Source: Mesotaenium endlicherianum
Taxonomy: Eukaryota > Streptophyta > Zygnematophyceae > Zygnematales > Mesotaeniaceae
Direction: 5' to 3'
Length of the DNA stretch: 64,000 bases
NCBI GenBank assembly: GCA_009602735.1
Contig: WELA01013853.1
Span: 462,937-526,936 of the forward strand
Of this stretch, positions 21,801-32,519 are shown piece by piece (position 1 is the stretch's first letter; each line of letters opens with the position of its first letter). Position numbers and translations under genes: made by a program. The notes under the pieces are model-generated. The model saw only the letters and a program-made list of their open reading frames with translations, made no database searches and was not told the origin of the DNA.

Positions 21801-23310
21801 ATGGATGCCCCTCGGGTCACCTTTGGCAGTCTCTCGGAAGATGTGGTGTGCTGGATCCTTACTCTTTGTTCCGATAAGAAGGCAGACGATTACTATCCAT
21901 ACCCAGTTGAGGCCCGGCCTTATGTGCTGGAATTAGTGTGCAAGAGGTGGAGGAAGCATGCATTCTCAATTTTCACACAACCAAAAATGCGCTTTTACGG
22001 GCAATCGAGAGCTGACACCGCTTGGAACCAGCTTTGTATGATGCCAAATATCTCCAAAATGAAATTAATCCTGGAAGAAAATACCGCAGAGGTGAAAATA
22101 TTCATGTCTGATCTTGCTCAACACTTCCCTCTGGTGACCACCATACAACTAGTTCTGTATGGGGGTCTGAAAATGCTGAAGTGTGTTTCCACGTTCCTAT
22201 CTCCTGGGAGTAAGCTGCAGGCACTGGGGTTAGACTTCAGACTTGCAACTTATGCCCACCACGAGCATAACTCACACGCAATGAAGATACTTATAGAGGA
22301 TGAGCTAAAAGACATGGATCTCAGCTCCCACAAGTCCCTAAAAAGGGTGACGTGGAAGATGGATGCTTATCCAATACGCACTGCCACTCTTGGTCCTGAG
22401 CTGCCAATGACCTCCTCTTCAGAGAAGCTCGCAAACCTGGAGCAGTTGTGCATTGTAACACACGACAACCAGGTGCCCTTACCAGCTAAGCTAGCTAGCT
22501 GCAAAACGTTCAAATACCTGAAGATGTTACGCGGCGGGGTGATGACAGCTAACGATGCGACAGCATCCACTGCAAACATGACACATTTGAGTGTATTGAA
22601 GCTACGTGGACTGAAGGTGGGTGTGTTGCTCCTTCGCCTGCATCTTCGTACATGGTGATCACGCATCTGCAGCATTTTGGCAACAAAGCCCATGGGATCT
22701 TATGTAACATTGCTTTTTTGGTGTGCTTGCTTGGCAGTTTGCAGACGACACCAACAGGGGCTTGAAAATCTTGAGCAAATGACGGCACTTACATCTCTCG
22801 ACGTGGGCCCAGGGTCACAATATGGGCTGGTATCTGCACCCCCTAATGCAACCCACGTGGAGACCCTGCCAGAAGCTCCAAGGGCATCCCTGCAAAAGCT
22901 GAGGATGGCAGGGGCACTCTCCGGAGTCCATGGGAAGATGACTAGGTTTTACAGCCTGGACATCTTTCTCACGGCGCAAGTGAACGCAAACATATTTTAG
23001 AGAACCCCAAACCTGCAACCGTTGAAGATGCAAATGGGGCCAGGAATAGTGTGGCCTCACCTTCATTTCCTCAGGTGCCTGACAACATTGACTATCTCAT
23101 GGCGGGTAGATGATGAGGCCCGGTGGGACAATGAGATAGAGACTAGTCCACAGTGGCACGTCAGTAGGGCACCAAGAAGTGTGGAGGTCATAAAGCTAGG
23201 AACTTGTTTTATGCTAAACAAAATATATGGTCTAATGCAATTGCGGCAGCCCGTCAAGGTGCACCTCTGCTGCGACTGCCAAGGTGAAACAGAGTAACAT
23301 ACTTCTTATG
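21801..23310 (+). pseudogene. F-box/LRR-like gene, right member of the divergent pair, broken
   Basis: The first exon (MDAPRVTFGSLSEDVVCWIL, then VLELVCKRWRKHAFSIFTQP) encodes an F-box-like start followed by Leu-rich segments, and ends at a GT donor after LRGLK near 22614. The second exon begins after GCTTGGCAG near 22737. Alignment with the minus-strand paralogue shows one base missing near 22778 (frame changes before MTALTSLDVGP) and a TAG near 22998, between VNANIF and RTPNLQPLK. Homology goes on through GIVWPHLHFLRCLTTLTI and IKLGTCFML to about 23297. The intended role would be substrate recognition in an SCF ubiquitin ligase, but the lesions suggest that it is no longer functional. Confidence 0.6.
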
Positions 23311-24583
23311 CTGAGTATAGGGATGCTCCATGCCGCAGGCTCGCCGACAATGATGCTCGTTCCTTATTCAGGCATATTTGGAGGGATGCTAAGACTGCCG
23401 TGTCAACAAAAATATCATCGTACGCACACTATGACGTAACTTATTGAAGGATTGAGTAGTGCACGCAGGAAGCAACTCCTTGTAAGCTACTTCAGGTATC
23501 AAAAGATTATTATCTTTGCACCTTTTCTAGAAGCAATGAAGATGTATCTATGAGGCGTGTAGAGTGGTGATTGTTCAATGGGTGCTCCGCCCAAATGTAG
23601 CATGCAAAGAAACGTGTATCGCATTAATAATTTTGTTGATCCATATTTGGCTGAAAGCACAACGCAAATGGTTCCTTTGAATGTAGGTAACACATTTTGT
23701 GGGTGAAGGACCTGTTCAGAGGTACACAGAACAGGATTTACACACAATGTATGGAGCGCAAGTATCCCAATAACTAGTGACTGCCAACAAAAAAATGATA
23801 TGAAAAGGAAACATAATATTATGAATTGGCCTGTCAATACGTATGCTATGGGTACAATACACATATCCTTGCAGTGTCATATCAGGTAAAATGAATATAA
23901 GTGGTAACTTTGCCTTCAGGGTTTGCTTGAGAGACTTTGCCAAACTGCCCGCCTGCAGCCTGAGCACAATAAGAATCCTCATAAGCCATGCAAGGAAGCT
24001 AAAGTAACCCAAGTTGATTTGAGCCTGTTTCCCAATGCCATGCCTGCATCGGGCATGATCATCACAATCCTAGCATTTGCATTCACATACACCACCCACA
24101 CAGGATGAGTCATGTGAAAGGCAAATGCAGGTCCACACACAAGTGAATAAAATAACAGGGAGTGCAAGCGTGAAAGTAATATCTGTAATAGGTTTGTTAC
24201 TCGCAAGACTCAGGTTGATAAGGATTCGTAACCTCACTACACCAAGCCTCAGGTGTGGAAAGCTGCACAAGGTGCTCAAAGGCGCAATATGAGTATACGC
24301 AAGAACAGAATGACAGCTACAAAGCAAAGAAAACAAAGAAAACACCCAAAAAGGCTGGACGATGTGCGTAAGACAAGCTGCAGGAAAAGCCATCACAAGG
24401 GTGGGATATTTACCTTTTTACTTGGGTCGGTCCGGCATGCCTCCATCGAGAGACAACCTGCGAGGGGGCTGGTGGCGAACGTGGTCCCCGACGTTGTTTG
24501 CTCCAGGTGCACCAGGCTGGAAATGGTTCAGCAAGAAGCATTTGTTGAGGCCCAGACCATGACAGTCTCACAGCTCCCAACCC
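23311..24583. other. Intergenic, nothing recognised
   Basis: AT-rich sequence with only short open frames. A CACTAC motif lies at about 24234, but no matching inverted end was found on the far side of the transposase gene. Confidence 0.4.
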
Positions 24584-25123
24584 TTAGGGTTTTTGGCAAG
24601 GACATTCCTGACAGTGCAAATTGTCTACACGCTTGCCGTAATCCGTGCATATTCTATACATCCCATTGGATGACTTAGCATTTTCCACCTCCTCCTGCAG
24701 GCTTCTCCTGTGTTTGCCTTCCCCCTCCACTACGTAAGCTGGAATGTGTCTGTATCGCCAACAGAAGTGAGTCAATTGGACCTTGGCTATGACGAGGGAA
24801 ATCGGTACAAGTAACTCTGCTGAACCTGAAGAGACTACTGGATGCAGGGTATACTTATCAAATTTTGGCCTGTTGTCTCTTGTCATGACCCTCTCAAAGG
24901 CCTGCACCTTTGCCCACATGAACGTGTCACACCCTCGCAATTCATGGGCAAACATACCAATGATAGTGGCAATCCACGCCACACCTCCCTGTCGTGCTTG
25001 TGTAATACCATCAAATATGCAAGCTACAGAAACGTGGTCACCCACGTTGAAAGTCTGATTCCCCAACCCCTTTTTAGCTTGCCCACATTGCTGGGCCCAA
25101 GACGTAGCCTTTGCCTCTGGCAA
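24584..25123 (-). pseudogene. C-terminal exon(s) of the CACTA/Tnp2-like transposase gene
   Basis: The open frame includes FNVGDHVSVACIFDG, WIATIIGMFAHELRG and FDKYTLHPVVSS. It lies downstream of, and in the same orientation as, the transposase core at 25431-27313, so it is probably the C-terminal part of that protein. Tnp2-type proteins often carry such a C-terminal region. No catalytic residue is identified here. The link to the core depends on unproven splicing across 25123-25431. Confidence 0.4.
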
Positions 25124-25430
25124 AACCGGTGTACTTGCGAGGCAGTAAAGTCAAATATGCCTTATGCAAAAGGTCAACAGAGTTACCACAGTCAGCCAAA
25201 GATCTGTTGCTACCCCTTTTTTTTACCACCTGTATATCTGCACAATTCACATTCCACCAGCAATGATACACGTTAAACAGGCCACATAGTTAAGAGTTAT
25301 AAACAGGTTCCACAGATTGAGCAGCTGGGAAGCGAGGGCGTGAAGGTGAACACAACACCCAAAAGCTCTAGCCATAAGATGAGAATGGACTTTGGCAGGC
25401 ATGAACAAATGCAGGACGAAGAAGCACTGC

Positions 25431-28054
25431 TTACCTCCTGGGAATAGCACCGTGGCACCTTTGCTTCATTCTCGCTGAATGGCAAACGTATAATTCCATC
25501 CTCCCTCCTTTGTCTCCATTGAGAACCACCCGTACAAAACAGACCAATGTGGCACTTTCCACATTTGCTAGATTTTTGACGTCCTCGCATTTCCTCATAA
25601 CATCAACAACTTCTTCATCCATATATAAACAATGCGTGATAGAATGGCTTGAACCTGCCAGCAGAAGATTGGCCCTACCCAGAGACTTATAGAAAAGCCA
25701 GAGAGTGATAGGATTGCAGTGTAGATTGATCAAGACATCTACATCTCGCTTCACGTACTTGTGGCGGCCCTCAAATTCTTGACCCCACAAATGTATCATA
25801 GGGCCAAAGTGTCTCATGAAGGCAGTGAGATGCAATAGAGAGTGCATATTGTGACTAGCCCCGTTTATCTTCAGGTCTTCCTGTGGCCAGGCGTCGACAA
25901 AGCTGTAGATATAGCCCAAGATCAATACTTCTAACTCGTTTATCTGCGCACTGTCTGTCTCAGATGCTAGAACTAGAGCTACGATCTCATTTAGTAGTGT
26001 CCACAATTGTACTAATTCTACTCTCTTTGTGAACAGCTTGATGTTGAAGTTAACAATTAATCCTCTAGTGCCCCATTCGCATGGAAGGATAGCAAAAAGG
26101 ACGCTACAGCAAAGGCATTACTGACAACAGACTAAAGAAGGTCATGCCTGTGAACGTCCTGAAATATTCCACAGGATCCTTCAACTTATCTCTTACTCTA
26201 GGGCTTCAACTCCTCTGCCCTAAACTGCAGAGCTTCCTTCTCAAAAGGACTCCGAGGACTCTTTTTGAAAGTGAGAGTACACAGCGTCCTGATGACACCA
26301 AGACAGTTGAGGTGAAAAACATTGGGGCCCATCTGTACGAACCTGTCAAAGTGTGCCAATGCCTCCAAGGGACTAGGGGTGCCGCTATAACCCCTACCCA
26401 AGGGCCAATATGCCTCCTTTTTTGTGAGTGTAACCCGCACTTTCTTAGCTTCATTGAACTGCCTAGCATCCTTTTCCAAACGCAAGTCCCCCTCACGAGG
26501 GGCCTGCGTGATGTCCAAGTTCTCCTTCCTCACGTAACAGCAAGGACAAGGGTAGTTGCTGCCCTGGCCAATGAGGTGCATGCTCTTCATCCTCTGTGGC
26601 GTGTCTTGACAGAACAAGGTTTTGACCCTCACCAAACACTCCTGCCCTAAGGGGGCAAATAACATGTACACTCCTTTCTCTAGTGGTTTTAGGTCGGTTG
26701 CTACCAGGTGGGCCATGACTTCATCTAGATGGGCCTCTTTGTCAGCAAAGCAGATAACCCTGATGTTCCTCGAGTCCCGTATGACTTCACCATCCAGATT
26801 TTGAATCCTAAAATAATACCCGCCCACAGACTTCCTCTTCCTCTTGTACAGACCAAAATCATCTGCAAATAGGCTGATCGCGAGATTGACAACAGGTAAG
26901 TTCCTACAGTTGTGTTCCTCTAATTCCTTGTCTACAAGAGCTTGTAGATCATGTCCGAGGGGAGTAGGCACAATATCGCCAGTTGCCACCTCCTTATTGC
27001 ACCAGAACGACACAACCCCACCGATGTCAAAGCTCCTGTCCTTGGTTTGTTCCCCAACAATGGGATGGCGAAGAACATTGCATATGCCCACCACTGATGA
27101 AGGCCCTACGCTTCTTTTCTCATCGCACTGAAGAAGCTCACCAAAAGTACCCTGAGAGTAACGAAACAACTGCACCAGCGGGTACGGCGTGCGGTCTGTC
27201 TTTTGACTATCCGACCACCAGATGCCCCGCAAGATGGCCACCTCGATTTCATTCACACCTGCAGGAAACAGAAGCACGTTTGAGGAACACAGGATTAGCC
27301 ATGCAGGTTTCACAACGAACTAAAGCATGGGAATGAGAACAACAATAGGGTGCAAAAGGTGGATGGAGCAAAAGAAGCTGAGAATACCTTTGATGAGGAT
27401 GCAATCCCCCAGATTTAGCAGCTTTGCGTCCCCCTGCACTCTTGTACGCACAGAGTAATCCCTGAAAAAGGGGTCTTCGGTGACGAAGGGTGAGTTTGAC
27501 ACGCCAGTAATCTTGCCATCTACTCTGACCTCCTGCTTCCAATGGATATCTTTGCAAAATGCACTGTCACTGAGAAACTCTGCTATACTGTCAGTCACAC
27601 TGGCATAGTGAAGCCTAAGTTTGCTGCCAGCCAACCACACCTCTTGCACGTCAATCTTTTCCACCTTAGATGCTGTGTTTCTCATAATCGTGGGCGTACA
27701 CTCTGTCGCATCCCTCTCAGTGCAAACTCCACTACAAAAACGTGCATGATGTTTAAGCCAATTTGACTTTGTCGTGCCGTTGTTGTGCAGCTGTTTCATG
27801 GCATAGTGGACAAACGTAGTGACGTTACCGAATTCTTCAAAGTAGGCAAGCTTAGCCCGAAGGAGGCACGTCCTAATCTCTGATGTGGTCCACACCCTCT
27901 CCTGTACCCTCTCCTGATCCTGCCCACCCTCACTCTGCAGTCCTTGAGCTCTATTGTCTACTATGGGACCACGATCCCGAGTCTTGTTGCAAGTCCCTGA
28001 ATCTTCTAGGGTTGTGTGCTGTTGTGGTGTGTGTTCTTGACGTAAAACATCCAT
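25431..28054 (-). pseudogene. CACTA (En/Spm)-like Tnp2 transposase core, in several exons or broken frames
   Basis: Three consecutive minus-strand open frames make up the core. 28054-27320 carries the N-terminal part (LAYFEEFGNVTTFVHYAMKQ). 27313-26198 holds the Tnp2-like centre: LPVVNLAISLFADDFGLYK, IRVICFADKEAHLDEVMAHL and a zinc-type NYPCPCCYVRKENL. 26006-25431 matches the Tnp2 end, with SLLHLTAFMRHFGPMIHLW followed by EFEGRHKYVKRDVD. Transposases of this group cut and paste DNA elements bearing CACTA ends. The frames change at 27313/27320 and about 26000-26200, where AG/GT pairs allow introns, but decay is equally possible. No terminal inverted repeats were found. The match is to the family pattern from memory and is distant. 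Confidence 0.55.
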
Positions 28055-28095
28055 ACTGGCATATTCCTCTACCGCAGTGTTCCCCTGTTGAGGAT

Positions 28096-28836
28096 TCAGA
28101 GGGCCCCCTTGTCTTCATCCAGCAGATCAAAAATATTCCCAGCACACCCGTCATGGGCTGAAGCAGCAGCGTCTTGAGAGGGAGGGACAGGAAGGATAGT
28201 GCTTGGCACATGATGAACTGCAAGTCGAACAACTGAAGATTCTCCGAGAGGAGTGGAAAAGACAGGTGACCTGATAGACACATGGGAGGGAGCATGAAGG
28301 TTTGGGTGAAGGATAGTAGTTGCCATTTGAGGTACTGCTAATTGAATAATCGAAGGTTGTCCAGTAGGAGTGGGGAAGACAAAAGACCTCATAAGCATAG
28401 TAGAGGGGGCTTGAAGGTATGGGAATTGCTCGGGAGTAAACTGAGGGCGGCATTTGTGGTTCAGCAGACCCCTTCGAGCATTCAATTTGAGGCACATCCG
28501 GCATTGCTCTTTGTCAGGCATGATGATGGAAGGTAAGTTGCAGTCCAGGCTGTGTACCTCACGACTTAATGCAATTGCAAATTTAGAGTGCAAAGAGCAT
28601 TTGAAATGCTGACTATTTAACAATCGTGCTTTCAGGTTGAGTTGCCTGCCATCGCTACAGTTGTCCACCGTTTTCCGACAGCGTTTGACTTGTCGACATC
28701 GTGAGAGTGACGACGAACGTTTCAAGGGCTCAGGAAGCTGACGTTCAAGATCGCTATTGCAATTGTTGTTGTAAAGAATGAATTCAAGCATCTTGTAGTG
28801 CAGCTCGACCGAGCTCGAGCCTCGAGGTGCCTGCAA
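28096..28836 (-). CDS. Possible N-terminal exon of the CACTA-like gene, or an unrelated small protein
   Basis: A 246-codon open frame ends at DLLDEDKGAL. It contains a Cys-rich stretch (KEQCRMCLKLNARRGLLNHKC), which could be a zinc-binding element, and near-duplicate Pro/Ser-rich segments (FVFPTPTGQPSIIQLAVPQM and PVFSTPLGESSVVRLAVHHV). It lies immediately upstream of the transposase frames on the same strand, which fits a first exon. No domain is recognised with confidence. Confidence 0.4.
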   Translation of the reverse strand: MQAPRGSSSVELHYKMLEFILYNNNCNSDLERQLPEPLKRSSSLSRCRQVKRCRKTVDNCSDGRQLNLKARLLNSQHFKCSLHSKFAIALSREVHSLDCNLPSIIMPDKEQCRMCLKLNARRGLLNHKCRPQFTPEQFPYLQAPSTMLMRSFVFPTPTGQPSIIQLAVPQMATTILHPNLHAPSHVSIRSPVFSTPLGESSVVRLAVHHVPSTILPVPPSQDAAASAHDGCAGNIFDLLDEDKGAL

Positions 28837-28849
28837 AGGTAGGGCCTCT

Positions 28850-29960
28850 TACGTTTTGAGAAAGGAATGACTCCCAGACCGAATCCTACCCGCATTTTGA
28901 GTCGGCGGGCCTACTTTAGAGGTGGAAAGAGTGTTCTCCGACTATTTGCCGGCCCTCGTCGAGCGATTTGCCCCAACATACCTCGCATACTTTTGCAAAA
29001 TTAGGAAATGGCACATACCACCCATTGCTCATTCTCAGGGTGTGTAAGAGCGACTTTAATCACGTTCTTTGACAAATTTTCAAACTGGGCTTTGGGATCG
29101 ATGTGTTTTGTATATTGTCAAGATTCTCTTTACAACAATTTCACAAAAACGTCTTTTATGACCAAAACAGCCGGCTTATTCAACTTGCTGGCATACTTTG
29201 AATAAGATACGGCGTGGAAGTGTGCATATGTCCCACGAGTTGTAATGGAGATGTATGAGACTTTACAAAATCTAATCAATGAATATGTGGCAAACTCAAC
29301 CATATATTATCTCGTATTCATTTGCCTCTCGTCTGCAGGCCGACTCTCAAATGTCCGCCCAAGTTGAGCGGGATGTGCTTATGTCTAACTCGTGATTGTC
29401 GGGGGTAAGGTTGAGCAGGGTAATCGGCGGCAAGGTTGGTGAGCTGAAGTAGTGGGTGGGGTGCGTCAGTGCCCGTCAGGGGTACTGACTTCTGTGTTAA
29501 GTATTTTGGGTTGGGTTTGAGTCATGTGAGATATTGATATGCCCACGTTCAAACGAACGTTTGATGCAAACCGATGCTTGTCGACCGCGCCACTCAATAA
29601 GACCAAAAAGTTGACCGCACCCATCTGCAACATCACAATAAATTCAGCCGTCAAGAATATTATTGACGTGTGCAGGAATAGGCCAAAAAATACCATCAAA
29701 AGTTTCTTCCTTGATATAGTTGAATCCCCAGATGTCAAAATAACAATCTCTGACCCAGACAAAATAACTTCTTTGGTGTGTCAGAATTGAAAAGGTTCTG
29801 GTCGGACACGGAATGACTTCCATCAGCGGCTCCGTGGACGACAACTTCAAAGATGGTACGGAATGACTTCCATTACTGTTCCAAAAACCGAAACCAACCA
29901 AAGATGTAAAAAAGTGACGAGATGGAACTTAATAGTATAGTAAAATCTGGATTTCCAGTC
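28850..29960. other. Intergenic, nothing recognised
   Basis: One 83-codon frame at 29539-29790 (start MPTFKRTFDANRCLST) has no identifiable domain and no neighbour that supports it. The rest lacks open frames. Confidence 0.35.
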
Positions 29961-30054
29961 ACTCAAATCTGCTCTTCAACGCCCGACGGCCGATCCGACT
30001 CATATATATTTCCATTTGAGATTGTCGATGAAATTCGTCCCATGTCACCGTCAA

Positions 30055-30306
30055 GGTGCGACCACCTACACCGCCACCACCGGTCAAGATCGATGATGTA
30101 TTGGAGTATGAAGTGGAGGCGATTGTCGTCGATTGACGAGTCAAGCGAGGTCAACAAGTTGTTTATGAGTATCTGGTCAAGTGAAAAGGCTATCATGCAG
30201 ACGACAACACTTCGGAGCTGGAGGCCAACTTGACTTAGTGTAAGTGTAAGTTGAGACGTTATCTGTAGAATGCGTCGAGGACGTCGCATCTTGAGGAGGG
30301 GGGTGA
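30055..30306 (+). pseudogene. Family B chromodomain remnant and polypurine tract
   Basis: Reads PPPPVKIDDVLEYEVEAIV and then, across stops, KGYHADDNTSELEANLT. This matches the chromodomain end of the family B integrase at 56880-57140. Stops fall inside the domain. The purine tract GAGGAGGGGGGTGA borders the LTR at 30307. All upstream coding sequence of this copy has been lost. Confidence 0.75.
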
Positions 30307-31060
30307 TGTAAGGTCATAGGTTTATGAATTGCATTTTTTAGTATCATGAAAGTATGTTTTTTTGCATAGAAGTTTAGAGTGCATTTTTGTGGTCATTTTG
30401 ATGGAAACTCAATTGAATATGGTTAAGTATTGAGAGAGTTAAGGATTTCCAAAGTTCAATTAGGTTTGAGGTTGATTGACGATTGTCCTTAATTTGCGGT
30501 GAGCGCGATCGTTGGATTGACCGACGGCGTTGAGCGATCTGGGCCGTTAGAGTGAATTTGAACTTTCACGTAATTTTGGCTGACGCGGAGTGCCGACTAG
30601 GTCGATATACCTAGAAGTTCTGGATTAGCCTAGCGCGTCTAAGTTACTATATTCTAGATATTTCAATGCATGCATGTGAACGTCAAATCAACCCGACACG
30701 TCAAATAAGACTGATTTGGCCTACTCACGTATATTATGGAAGGAACAATTTGACAAACACTTAAGACAATCCGTTGCTAAGCGGCCCTCCCGTTTAGAAC
30801 GGAGGACTTAGGTCAGAAAACTATAAAGAGGCATAACTTCTTCATTTCTTCTCAGTTTCCACTTCTTTAGTTTTGTACGGGTTTGTCATGACAAGGCCTT
30901 TCATCCTAGTCTATTTGTGAGCATTTTCTTGCTACTCAAAATGTTGAGTAAATTTCATAAGCTTTCTTAGTGATATGCCGCTGCACTTTTAAGTATGATT
31001 GCAACTAGTTCTTTTCCTCGTGAGTCACTACGTTTCCACTAGGGCAATCTGCCCCTTTCA
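30307..31060 (+). repeat. Family B gypsy LTR (3' LTR of a truncated copy)
   Basis: A 754-bp repeat starts TGTAAGGTCATAGG and ends CCCCTTTCA. It matches 40573-41316 and 57145-57889 and, inverted and truncated, 60155-60627. The right side abuts a family C fragment at 31061. Confidence 0.85.
30822..30828 (+). promoter_or_regulatory. Candidate TATA box in the family B LTR
   Basis: TATAAAG lies about 230 bp before the LTR end. The equivalent positions in the other two LTRs read TATAATTA and TATAAATT, so an A/T core is kept. Confidence 0.45.
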
Positions 31061-31850
31061 CCCACCCTCTCAGAGGAGGAAGATGAGGAGGATGAGGAAG
31101 AAGAACAGGGCAGAGGGGAGGCATCTACCATTGGAGCTCAGGAGGCCCAAGGACAGGCAAAGGCACTGACTCCTAGGGGGCCATGAGCAGGAGGATGGAC
31201 TGTGACCCTTATTGTGGTGGCAACAAGACCAGGAGCTCGGTCCCCTAGCCCACCTGTCCAGGCAGAGGAAGAAGCGGGTTCGACTGTACTTGGCAGCAGA
31301 GAGAGGCAGAATGCCCCAGAAGATACAAGTTCCGGAAGGGGAACGCGCAGTGTGGCAAAAGGTATGTTGGCCACCCCCTTCAGTGTAGGACATATGCCCC
31401 TTGCCAATGTATTTTAGCATCCAACTAGGTAACCTGTCTATGTGGGAATCAACATCCAGGTGGTTGAAAAGCAGGCTGCCATCCTCCATTCTCTACGTGG
31501 TCCAACTTTAGAACAGACAGGGGTCTTAAGGAGGCCAGCTAACAGGCCTAGAGGGCTGTCAACATCTAGGTCTAGATCTCAGTACCCTGATTCAGGGGCC
31601 CCAGGAACATCTTCCTAGATCTTGAAACCATCCTCTAGTCAAGCCTTGCTGGGGGTCTCTTTGTTTGCACTCCACAACGGTAGTGGCCTGAGGGAGGAGG
31701 TGACAGTTTACTGTCACTAGTGATCCCCACAACCAGGCAACAGTGTTGAAGCAAGAGGCAGGCGATAGGGAGATTAGTATTGTCGATTCTCTCAATACTA
31801 GCTCTACAATTTAGTATCGTCGAGACGACAACAATTTAAGTTGGACGGAT
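31061..31850 (+). pseudogene. Family C accessory-gene tail, degenerate
   Basis: An acidic EEDEEDEEEE stretch and then RSPSPPVQAEEEAGSTVLGS and GHMPLANV match the end of the accessory gene at 46776-47668 (minus strand there). Frames are broken. It is followed by a purine-rich tract (AAGTTGGACGGAT) and a family C LTR, so this is the 3' end of a plus-strand copy joined at 31060 to a family B LTR. Confidence 0.7.
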
Positions 31851-32420
31851 TGTAATGAATCTCTATATTGGTAAACATGTTATTCATTTAAATACAATGG
31901 TTCATCAAATTCAACCCGTTGAACTATAGTTATAATTCAATATTTTGGACTCGTAATTATGATCAGTTTCTAGACGCAGCCGAGACCAGCAGGCTGAAGT
32001 CAACTTTGGTCAGCTTGTTGACATATTCATTGACAGCTAGCTGACTTCCGTATTTGGTAGCAGCAAACTGCCTAGTCATGCAATTAAGTATGATATGCTA
32101 GATGAATGGCCAAATGACATCCTTAGAATGGATAGCGATTCGGAATGATCGGAGATGGCGATGGATTTGGTTAGCCGAGGTCCTACCAACGTGGTTAACT
32201 CCCGGGTAGGTGGTGCCATCGCATTTGTCGTTGAAAGGTAAACTCATTCCATGTACATAGGCTAAGTATTGCTTTCGAGTTTGGCATTCGAAAATGAGGC
32301 CAACTCTCTTGTATAGCATACTGAGAGATGTTTGAATCCAAGGCGAGAAGCCATTGATGCAAATTATCTTCTAAACTTGCTTATGTATGAGTTTATTAAT
32401 TGCATAATCGATGCTCATCT
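31851..32420 (+). repeat. Family C LTR, truncated
   Basis: Starts TGTAATGAATC, the element-sense start of the LTR, and runs through the shared segment GTTAACTCCCGGGTAGG before the match fades near 32420. The far end (CGATTCATTTCA in other copies) is missing. Confidence 0.75.
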
Positions 32421-32519
32421 ACTTAATAATTGCCTTTTGGTAGAGACGCCATTTGAGACTGCATCGCCACTTTGACTGGCACCTCCTGTCGCAGGCGGAC
32501 GTCAAACTGGGCGTTGGTG

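Noticed and set aside
24228-24240. CACTAC motif as the end of a CACTA transposon
   Set aside because: No matching inverted copy was found beyond 28836, so it is not supported as a terminus.
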